Below, piece after piece: positions 6,162 to 11,490 of a stretch of 11,490 nt of DNA (positions are counted from its first letter, which is position 1; every line of letters begins with the position of its first letter). Origin of the DNA: an uncultured Clostridium sp. (GTDB lineage: Bacteria > Bacillota > Clostridia > TANB77 > CAG-508); NCBI GenBank assembly GCA_947643945.1, contig CANRXN010000010.1, forward strand, positions 1-11,490, in the 5' to 3' direction. The notes under the pieces are model-generated. The model did no database searches. It was given only the letters and a program-made list of their open reading frames with translations, and had not been told where the DNA came from. The translations under genes and the position numbers were made by a program.

Positions 6162-6194
6162 TACAACTTAAATTTTTTGACTAGCATTGTGTCA

Positions 6195-7637
6195 TTATTT
6201 TTTCAATTCCTCCAAAAACATCTTATTTAGCATTTGAGGATTTGCTTTTCCTTTTGTTTCTTTCATAGCTTGTCCTACTAAAAATCCTAACGCTCTATCT
6301 TTTCCTGCCTTATAATCTGCAATTGATTGTGGATTTGCCTCTAATATTTTTAGTACTACTTCTTGAATCTCACCTTCATCTGAAATTTGAACCCATCCTT
6401 TTTCTTTGATAATATCCTCTGGATCTCTTGGGTTTTCAAACAATTCTGTTAGCACTTTTTTACCAATACTAGAGCTGATAGTTCCTTGGTCAATTAAAAT
6501 GACTAATTTGCCTAATTGTTTGCTATCGAATGGTATTTCGATTGGTTCCATTTCTGTTTCATTTAAAATCCTTGATATATCTGATATAATCCAGTTGTTT
6601 ACGGCTTTTGGATTATGACATACTTCGATTGCTTCTTCAAATAAATTGGATAAATATTTAGAAGATGTAATTAAGTTAGCATCTTTTTGTGATAATTTAT
6701 ATTCCTCCAAGTATCTTTGTTTTCTGCTTTCTGGTAATTCTGGTAAAGTCTTTTTGATTGCTTCAATATATTCGTCGGTTAATTTAATTGCCACTAAATC
6801 TGGCTCTGGAAAATAACGATAATCTTGTGCGTCTTCTTTATCTCTCATAGAAAATGTCTTGCCAGAAACTTCATCCCATCTTAACGTTTCTTGCTCAATT
6901 TTTCCGCCCTCTTCAATAACATCAATTTGTCTGTCTACTTCGTATTCAATTGCCCTTGTAATGCTTCTAAAAGAGTTCATATTTTTCATTTCTGTACGAG
7001 TTCCAAGTTTTGTATCTCCCTTTTTTCTAACCGATACATTAACATCTGCCCTTAAAGATCCTTCTTGCATTTTACAGTCAGATACCTCGATATATTCTAG
7101 AATAGATTTTAATTTTCTTAAATATTTTTCGGTTTCTTCGGCGCTTCGAATATCTGGTTCCGAAACAATCTCAATTAAAGGAACACCTGCTCTGTTTAAA
7201 TCAACTAGGCTTCCTCCTCCAAATTCATCATGATTTAATTTACCAGCATCTTCTTCTATATGTATTCTTGTTAATCCTATTTTCTTCTTTTTGCCATCTT
7301 CTATTTCAATTTCAATAAAGCCATGCTCACAAAGTGGTTGATCAAATTGTGATATTTGATACGCTTTTGGTAAGTCTGGATAAAAATAATTTTTTCTATC
7401 ATTTTTGCTGTCCCTTGAAATCTCACAATTAGTTGCTAAACCCGCCTTTACGGCATATTCTACTACCTTTTCATTTAATACTGGTAAAGTTCCTGGCATT
7501 GCCATACAAATAGGACAGGTTTGCGTATTAGGTGCTGCACCAAATGTAGTTGGGCAAGAACAAAATATTTTGGTTTTGGTGGAAAGCTCGCTATGTACCT
7601 CCAACCCTATTACTACTTCATAATCTTCTCTTGACAT
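6195..7637 (-). CDS. gatB: Asp-tRNA(Asn)/Glu-tRNA(Gln) amidotransferase subunit B
   Basis: Kinase/tRNA-binding subunit of GatCAB: it phosphorylates the misacylated Glu or Asp on tRNA and accepts ammonia delivered from GatA. At 480 aa it has family length. It begins YEVVIGLEVHSEL and carries the zinc cysteines C26, C28, C41 and C44 (FCSCPTTFG, TCPICMAMPG). It continues with NRAGVPLIEIVSEPD, KMQEGSLRADVNVS, GTRTEMKNMNSF and QDYRYFPEPDL, and ends in a YqeY-like tRNA-binding tail (PQMLNKMFLEELKK). The start at 7637 has GGAGGAG directly upstream. The frame is open back to 7688, but those 17 codons run through a REP element and are rejected. Last gene of the gatC-HAD-gatA-gatB operon, 74 bp after gatA. 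Confidence 0.97.
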   Translation of the reverse strand: MSREDYEVVIGLEVHSELSTKTKIFCSCPTTFGAAPNTQTCPICMAMPGTLPVLNEKVVEYAVKAGLATNCEISRDSKNDRKNYFYPDLPKAYQISQFDQPLCEHGFIEIEIEDGKKKKIGLTRIHIEEDAGKLNHDEFGGGSLVDLNRAGVPLIEIVSEPDIRSAEETEKYLRKLKSILEYIEVSDCKMQEGSLRADVNVSVRKKGDTKLGTRTEMKNMNSFRSITRAIEYEVDRQIDVIEEGGKIEQETLRWDEVSGKTFSMRDKEDAQDYRYFPEPDLVAIKLTDEYIEAIKKTLPELPESRKQRYLEEYKLSQKDANLITSSKYLSNLFEEAIEVCHNPKAVNNWIISDISRILNETEMEPIEIPFDSKQLGKLVILIDQGTISSSIGKKVLTELFENPRDPEDIIKEKGWVQISDEGEIQEVVLKILEANPQSIADYKAGKDRALGFLVGQAMKETKGKANPQMLNKMFLEELKK

Positions 7638-7658
7638 TTTCTCCTCCTTGCTACGACC

Positions 7659-7689
7659 GATGTTTTTTGGGACGGGGTCAAAAAACATC
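7659..7689 (+). repeat. 31-bp REP-like palindrome, copy C
   Basis: Arms GATGTTTTTT and AAAAAACATC are perfect complements around GGGACGGGGTC. It forms the left half of an inverted pair with copy D, and lies just before the gatB ribosome binding site. Confidence 0.9.
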
Positions 7690-7711
7690 GCTATCTTTTA
7701 TTTTCTTATTT

Positions 7712-9208
7712 TTACTCTTTCGTGATGTTTTTTTGCCCCGTCCCAAAAAACATCGGTCTATAATTCTTTCTAAATTCTATGGCTTGTTCAAAGGTATAGG
7801 CTGCTCTTAATATGGTCTCTTCACTAAATTTATTTCCAATTAATTGCATTCCTATTGGCATTCCTTGTTTGTCTACTCCGCATGGGATTGATATTCCTGG
7901 AAGTCCTGCTACATTGACTGATACGGTGCAAATGTCTGCTAAGTACATTTCTAATGGATTGTTTGATTTTGAACCTATATCAAAGGCAACCGTTGGTGAG
8001 GTTGGTATTAGGATGACATCGTATTTTTCAAATCCTTTGCTAAATTCGTTCATAACTAAGGTACGTACTTGTTGCGCTTTTTTGTAATAAGCATCATAGT
8101 AACCAGATGATAGTACATAGGTTCCTAAAATAATTCTTCTTTTTACTTCTGGTCCAAATCCTTCACTTCTTGATTTTTTATAGATTTCTTTTAGGTTTTT
8201 GAATTCTTCCGTTCGATAAGTATAACGAATTCCGTCAAATCTTCCTAAATTTGAACTTGCTTCTGCACAAGCTATGATGTAATAGGCTGCTAATGAAAAA
8301 TTAGAGATGTCTAATGAAAATTCTTCTATTTCGGCTCCTAACTCTTTGTATTTTTCGATTGCTTTTTGCAAAGCTTCTTTTACTTCTTCGTTAATCCCTT
8401 CTCCAAAGAATTCTTTTGGAACTCCTATTTTTATTCCTTTTACATCGTTTTTTAGTGCTTTGGTATAATCTATTTTTGGTTTATCACTTGATGTGGTGTC
8501 TTTTTTGTCATGTCCTGCAATGATATTTAAAAGCATTGCACTATCGGTTACGTCTTTTGTAATTGGTCCTACTTGGTCTAAGGATGAAGCAAATGCTACT
8601 AATCCATATCTTGATACCAATCCATATGTTGGTTTTAATCCTACTACTCCGCAAAAGCTGGCTGGTTGCCTAATAGACCCTCCTGTGTCTGACCCTAATG
8701 CCCATGGCACAAGACCTGCTGCTACTGCTGCAGCACTTCCTCCTGATGACCCTCCTGGTACTTTATTTAGGTTCCATGGATTTTTTGTTTTCTTGAAATA
8801 AGAATACTCGGTTGACCCTCCCATAGCAAATTCGTCCATGTTTAGTTTTCCTAAATTTATTATGTTTTCGTTATTTAGTTTTTCAATAACGGTTGCATCA
8901 TATGGTGAAACAAAGTTTTCTAACATTTTAGAAGCACAGGTTGTTTTTATGCCTTTGGTACATAGGTTGTCTTTTATTCCTATTGGGATTCCTGCTAAGT
9001 CTCCTGTTATTTCGCCTTTTTCTATTTTATTTTGAACGTCTTTTGCTTGTTCCATGGCTTCACTTGTAAGTAAGGTTATAAAGGCTTGTACGTCTTTTTC
9101 TTTTTCGTTAATTCTGTCTATATAGGCTTTTGTTATGTCTTCTATTGTTAGTTCTTTGTTTTTTATTTTTTCTTGTAATTCATGCACGGTTAATTCTGTG
9201 ATTTCCAT
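7712..9208 (-). CDS. gatA: Asp-tRNA(Asn)/Glu-tRNA(Gln) amidotransferase subunit A
   Basis: Glutaminase subunit of GatCAB, an amidase-signature enzyme that releases ammonia from glutamine for channelling to GatB. It is 498 aa. The Ser-cisSer-Lys triad is visible: K79 in GIGIKDNL, S154 in PGGSSGGSAAAVAAG and S178 in GSDTGGSIRQPASFCG. Its ribosome binding site GGAGGA lies within the last codons of the preceding HAD gene, and only 3 nt separate the two genes, so translation is probably coupled. The last 13-14 residues (from P485, MFFGTGQKNITKE) are encoded by REP copy D and nearby sequence rather than family sequence. They follow the usual end of the protein, so the enzyme should be intact. Confidence 0.97.
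   Translation of the reverse strand: MEITELTVHELQEKIKNKELTIEDITKAYIDRINEKEKDVQAFITLLTSEAMEQAKDVQNKIEKGEITGDLAGIPIGIKDNLCTKGIKTTCASKMLENFVSPYDATVIEKLNNENIINLGKLNMDEFAMGGSTEYSYFKKTKNPWNLNKVPGGSSGGSAAAVAAGLVPWALGSDTGGSIRQPASFCGVVGLKPTYGLVSRYGLVAFASSLDQVGPITKDVTDSAMLLNIIAGHDKKDTTSSDKPKIDYTKALKNDVKGIKIGVPKEFFGEGINEEVKEALQKAIEKYKELGAEIEEFSLDISNFSLAAYYIIACAEASSNLGRFDGIRYTYRTEEFKNLKEIYKKSRSEGFGPEVKRRIILGTYVLSSGYYDAYYKKAQQVRTLVMNEFSKGFEKYDVILIPTSPTVAFDIGSKSNNPLEMYLADICTVSVNVAGLPGISIPCGVDKQGMPIGMQLIGNKFSEETILRAAYTFEQAIEFRKNYRPMFFGTGQKNITKE
7724..7754 (-). repeat. 31-bp REP-like palindrome, copy D, inside the gatA 3' end
   Basis: Same element as copy C in inverse orientation, with one difference near the core (GCCCC instead of ACCCC on the plus strand). 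It is translated as the C-terminal tail of GatA. Confidence 0.85.
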
Positions 9209-9211
9209 TTG

Positions 9212-9811
9212 CTATTTTCCTCCTTTATGGTTGCTAATTTGTTGATATAGATGTGGCCAAGAATAGATTCTTTTAATCATTTCATTCTTATAATTTAAAT
9301 TAATAATGGTATCCATTATATATGTTTTTATTTGTGCTTTCTCCATTTTTTCACAATTACTAATACTATCATCTATAAAAATATCTATTTTCTTGTTTTT
9401 AGCAATTTCTACTTTGTTTTGCGCATTTACAATCAATTCGTCATAATAAATATCATTATCTTTTAGCCAATTTATGGTTAAATCTTTTACATCAAAATTA
9501 TCAGACGGAAATCTTGCTGTAATAAGAATAATTTTATGTCCTTGTTCTTTTAATTGTTTAATACTTTCTACAGCAAATAGTTTAGGTTTTACCTTTAATA
9601 ATATTGCCTCATAATACTTGTCTAAAAATTTCTTGCATTCTTCTTTTTTCCATTTATGAAAATCTTCAAAATACATATGTGTTATACAATTGTTTCTATT
9701 CCCATCTTCTATCTTTTTCCCTAAATCTTCTATTGTATATTTTTGTGCATAAGGAAATATGCAAGCATAGGTATCTGTAATTGTATCATCTATATCAATT
9801 CCTATTATCAT
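9212..9811 (-). CDS. HAD-superfamily phosphatase, nucleotidase-like, within the gat operon
   Basis: A 199-aa HAD-fold hydrolase, resembling the 5'(3')-deoxyribonucleotidase/NT5C-like group. Motif I is IGIDIDDTITDT (D6 nucleophile, D8 acid/base), motif II is LITAR (T98 of LITAR), and motif IV is DIFIDDS with the metal-binding aspartates. The substrate cannot be read from the sequence; a nucleoside monophosphate or other small phosphate ester is the family-level expectation. It sits between gatC (28 nt upstream) and gatA (3 nt downstream), and its final Gly-Gly codons hold the gatA ribosome binding site. It therefore must be cotranscribed with the amidotransferase. The start at 9811 has GGAGAGAAAG-type sequence just upstream. 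Nothing suggests a role in tRNA amidation. Confidence 0.8.
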   Translation of the reverse strand: MIIGIDIDDTITDTYACIFPYAQKYTIEDLGKKIEDGNRNNCITHMYFEDFHKWKKEECKKFLDKYYEAILLKVKPKLFAVESIKQLKEQGHKIILITARFPSDNFDVKDLTINWLKDNDIYYDELIVNAQNKVEIAKNKKIDIFIDDSISNCEKMEKAQIKTYIMDTIINLNYKNEMIKRIYSWPHLYQQISNHKGGK

Positions 9812-9839
9812 AACTTTCTCTCCTTCTATTTACATGCTC

Positions 9840-10124
9840 TTAAAGTACTTTTGGTATTTTGAACATGTTTTGTTCTTTTTCTACCGCATTTTGTAATAAA
9901 CTTTCATTATCTTCAAATACTTTTACTTCGTCTTTTCGAAATACATTTTTTGCTTCGTTTGCTCCTATGGTTAATTCTAAATTTTCTACTGGTGCATTGT
10001 TTACGATATTGGCAAAGTTTAAAATGTCTTGTAAATTATTTAAATAGTTTTCTATTTCGTTTTCTTTTATTTCTAAGTGTGCTAAATTAGCTATGTGTAA
10101 AATTTCTTCTTTGCTTACTTGCAT
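9840..10124 (-). CDS. gatC: Asp-tRNA(Asn)/Glu-tRNA(Gln) amidotransferase subunit C
   Basis: Small subunit that wraps around and stabilises the GatA-GatB interface. It is 94 aa, normal length. Family features: the N-terminal helix ILHIANLAHLEIKENEIE, the DILNFANIVNNAPVENLE region, and the C-terminal FRKDEVK and MFKIPKVL end. GGAG lies 8 nt before the ATG. It is the first gene of the operon, with its own promoter at 10155-10183. Confidence 0.95.
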   Translation of the reverse strand: MQVSKEEILHIANLAHLEIKENEIENYLNNLQDILNFANIVNNAPVENLELTIGANEAKNVFRKDEVKVFEDNESLLQNAVEKEQNMFKIPKVL

Positions 10125-10154
10125 AATCTCATCTCCATTCTCAATTTGCTTTTT

Positions 10155-10183
10155 ATTATATACTTTTTTTGCAAAAAAAACAA
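10155..10183 (-). promoter_or_regulatory. Sigma-A promoter for the gat operon, overlapping the rplL terminator
   Basis: On the minus strand, TTGTTT (10178-10183) and TATAAT (10155-10160) are separated by 17 bp. The -35 hexamer lies in the right arm and T run of the rplL terminator. Confidence 0.7.
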
Positions 10184-10203
10184 GCCTAAAATGGCTTGTT
10201 TTT
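10176..10203 (-). terminator. Intrinsic terminator of rplJ-rplL
   Basis: AAAAACAAGCC pairs with GGCTTGTTTTT around a 6-nt loop and continues into eight T on the minus strand, 14 nt after the rplL stop. Confidence 0.9.
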
Positions 10204-10216
10204 CGTATTTTTGCTA

Positions 10217-10588
10217 TTATTTTAATTCTACAACTGCTCCAACTTCAGTAAATTTAGCTTTTAAGTCTTCAGCTTCTTCTTTAGAAGCTCCTTCTTTAAC
10301 TGTTTTTGGTGCTCCATCAACTAAGTCTTTTGCTTCTTTTAGTCCTAATCCTGTAGCATCTCTAACTACTTTAATAACTTTAATTTTTTGATCTCCTGCA
10401 TCTGTTAATACAACGTCAAATGAAGATTTCTCTTCAGCAGCAGCTCCTGCTACTGCTCCTCCAGCTGCTGGTGCAGCTGCTGCTACTGCAGATACTCCAT
10501 ATTTTTCTTCGATAGCTTTAACTAAGTCTGCTAATTCCACAACGGTTAAAGCGTCGATTTCTTCGATTAATTTTTCTATTTTTTCCAT
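10217..10588 (-). CDS. rplL: 50S ribosomal protein L7/L12
   Basis: Stalk protein of the large subunit that recruits translation GTPases. The 123 residues follow the family: an N-terminal dimerisation domain (KLIEEIDALTVVELADLVKAIEEKYG), an Ala/Gly-rich hinge (about 34-50), and the C-terminal domain (FDVVLTDAGDQKIKVIKVVR, GLGLKEAKDLVDGAPKTVKEG, KAKFTEVGAVVELK) with the factor-binding helix. AAAGGA-type ribosome binding sequence precedes the ATG. It follows rplJ by 119 bp, the usual order. Confidence 0.97.
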   Translation of the reverse strand: MEKIEKLIEEIDALTVVELADLVKAIEEKYGVSAVAAAAPAAGGAVAGAAAEEKSSFDVVLTDAGDQKIKVIKVVRDATGLGLKEAKDLVDGAPKTVKEGASKEEAEDLKAKFTEVGAVVELK

Positions 10589-10707
10589 TCTAAAATCCTT
10601 TCCTTTCTTAGAGTTTTTCGTCTTCCTATCTATTTTTTAACGAAACTCTCTTTTTTCTAGTGATATAAGTTCACCACTCTTATTTTGTTTTGATTTTGTT
10701 TGATTTT
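10589..10707 (-). promoter_or_regulatory. rplJ-rplL intergenic spacer with weak hairpins
   Basis: On the minus strand, AGTGGTGA can pair with TATCACT shortly after rplJ, and AGAGTTTCG with CGAAAAACTCT nearer rplL with two unpaired bases. Neither is followed by a strong T run. They may tune read-through or mRNA stability between L10 and L7/L12, which are needed in different amounts; this is inference. Confidence 0.3.
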
Positions 10708-11403
10708 TTATGCTTCTTCTGTTGCTTCAGCTGGTTTTTCTTCTACAGCCTCTGCCTCAGCTTCTGCTGGTTTTTCCTCTGCAACTTCACTAGCCTCTGC
10801 TTCTACTGCTTTTTCTTCTACTACTTCAGCCTTTTCTTCAGCTGGCTCTTTGGTAGTTTCTTCTGCAGTAGCTTCTTCTTTTACTGGTGCTTCCGCTTTT
10901 TCTCCAACTTCTTCTTTTTGAAGTCTTACTTGATCTAACGCAACTGCAATTTTTGAAATATTTCCAAGTAAAGCACCTGCAAGCATTGATAGCAAGGTTT
11001 CTCTTGATGGTAATTTAGCTAATGTTATAATTTCGTCTGCTGACATTACTTTTCCATCTACTACTCCACCTTTGATTGTGTAGTATTCGTTATCTTTACT
11101 AAATTTATAGATAACTTTTGATGGCTCTAAGTAATCTTCGTTACTTATAATAACTGCTGTTGGTCCTTCTAGCTTTTCTTCTAAACCTTCAATTCCACAC
11201 TCGGCTAATGCTCTTCTTGTAATGTTGTTTTTGATAATTGTGTAGTTAGCTCCTGTTCCACGAAGGTCTCTTCTTAGGCTTGTGTCGTCTGTTACATTGA
11301 TTCCTCTGTAGTCTGTTAAAAGTATTAATTTAGCTTCTTTCATTTTAGTTGCTAATTTTGTTACTTCTTCTTTCTTTTGGTTTAATATTTTTTCACTTGC
11401 CAT
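10708..11403 (-). CDS. rplJ: 50S ribosomal protein L10 with long acidic tail
   Basis: Base of the ribosomal stalk: it binds 23S rRNA near the GTPase centre and carries L7/L12 dimers on its C-terminal helix. Residues 1-162 match the family (KEAKLILLTDYRGINV, LRRDLRGTGANYTIIKNN, EGPTAVIISNED, KLPSRETLLSMLAGALLGNI and the helix KIAVALDQVR). A tail of about 68 residues follows, almost entirely Ala, Glu, Lys, Pro, Val and Thr, with repeated EEKPAEA-type units. It makes the protein 231 aa, against about 165-175 for most bacterial L10. AGGAGGTG lies about 11 nt before the ATG. First gene of the rplJ-rplL operon in this window. Confidence 0.95.
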   Translation of the reverse strand: MASEKILNQKKEEVTKLATKMKEAKLILLTDYRGINVTDDTSLRRDLRGTGANYTIIKNNITRRALAECGIEGLEEKLEGPTAVIISNEDYLEPSKVIYKFSKDNEYYTIKGGVVDGKVMSADEIITLAKLPSRETLLSMLAGALLGNISKIAVALDQVRLQKEEVGEKAEAPVKEEATAEETTKEPAEEKAEVVEEKAVEAEASEVAEEKPAEAEAEAVEEKPAEATEEA

Positions 11404-11490
11404 TTTTGATAATTCACCTCCTAAAAATTTTTATATTTATTTTTAAAATAAATAACACTTCTTAAATGTCCTTTTCCAAGGCATGAAAGA
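11404..11490 (-). promoter_or_regulatory. Partial rplJ leader with two small inverted repeats
   Basis: The leader is cut by the window edge. It holds an AT-only palindrome (TATTTATTTT / AAAATAAATA, 11434-11454) and a short stem of 7 bp with one bulge (11466-11484, CCTT pairing with AAGG). In Firmicutes this position commonly carries the L10-binding autoregulatory leader. I cannot confirm that motif from what is visible. Confidence 0.3.

Larger units (their letters stand above)
7655..7758. repeat. Inverted REP doublet between gatA and gatB
   Basis: 7655-7677 and 7736-7758 are perfect 23-nt inverted repeats, formed by copies C and D plus flanking GACC/GGTC. The doublet resembles a bacterial interspersed mosaic element. 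Transcribed from gatA to gatB it can fold either as two small hairpins or as one long stem around about 60 nt. The right half lies inside the gatA coding sequence. Confidence 0.85.

Noticed and set aside
7638..7688. Upstream ATG giving a 497-aa GatB
   Set aside because: The 17 extra codons run through REP copy C. The ATG at 7637 has GGAGGAG at proper spacing and starts with the family N-terminus.
10690..10938. Plus-strand open frames rich in Ser/Ala or Phe/Cys
   Set aside because: They are shadows of the low-complexity Ala/Glu codons of the rplJ tail.

Overview
This window looks like chromosomal DNA from an AT-rich, probably spore-forming Firmicute of the Clostridia type. The evidence is the low GC, strong AGGAGG ribosome binding sites, a SpoVB-type flippase, indirect tRNA amidation by GatCAB, a DHH-family manganese pyrophosphatase and sigma-A promoters with 17-bp spacers. 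No species can be named from the sequence alone. Almost everything is housekeeping and lies on the minus strand. Only rpsT and one small membrane-protein gene are on the plus strand.

Layout from left to right: (1) 1-1165, the 5' three quarters of a SpoVB/MurJ-like flippase gene, minus strand, broken by two +1 frame changes. (2) ppaC and hslO, minus strand. (3) tagO-like glycosyl-1-phosphate transferase, minus strand, broken by two +1 frame changes and carrying a C-terminal rubredoxin domain, downstream of rpiB in one operon. (4) Divergent rpsT on the plus strand, its terminator, three 36-bp tandem repeats and an 83-aa membrane protein. (5) The amidotransferase operon gatC - HAD phosphatase - gatA - gatB, minus strand. 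(6) rplJ-rplL (L10-L7/L12), minus strand, with the L10 leader running off the right edge. Four copies of a 31-bp palindromic REP-like element lie at 3' gene ends, two of them as an inverted pair that supplies the last codons of gatA.

The observation most worth following is the set of four frame breaks. Each occurs exactly where an in-frame CGG codon would enter the A site, and skipping the single C of CGG restores the family sequence with the following GGN read as glycine: V88/G89 and V111/G112 in the flippase, L89/G90 and D173/G174 in the transferase. I checked every CGG trinucleotide on the coding strand of the other genes (roughly 3,300 codons in total) and found none in frame. This fits CGG being unassigned, or nearly so, in this organism and acting as a +1 frameshift signal, or CGGN being read as a four-base glycine codon. 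A systematic sequencing or assembly artefact is the main alternative. Both affected genes act on undecaprenyl-linked envelope precursors, which could be coincidence.

Other genes: PpaC (pyrophosphatase), HslO (Hsp33 redox chaperone), RpiB (pentose phosphate isomerase), S20, GatCAB, L10 and L7/L12. Promoters, terminators and repeats are listed individually.
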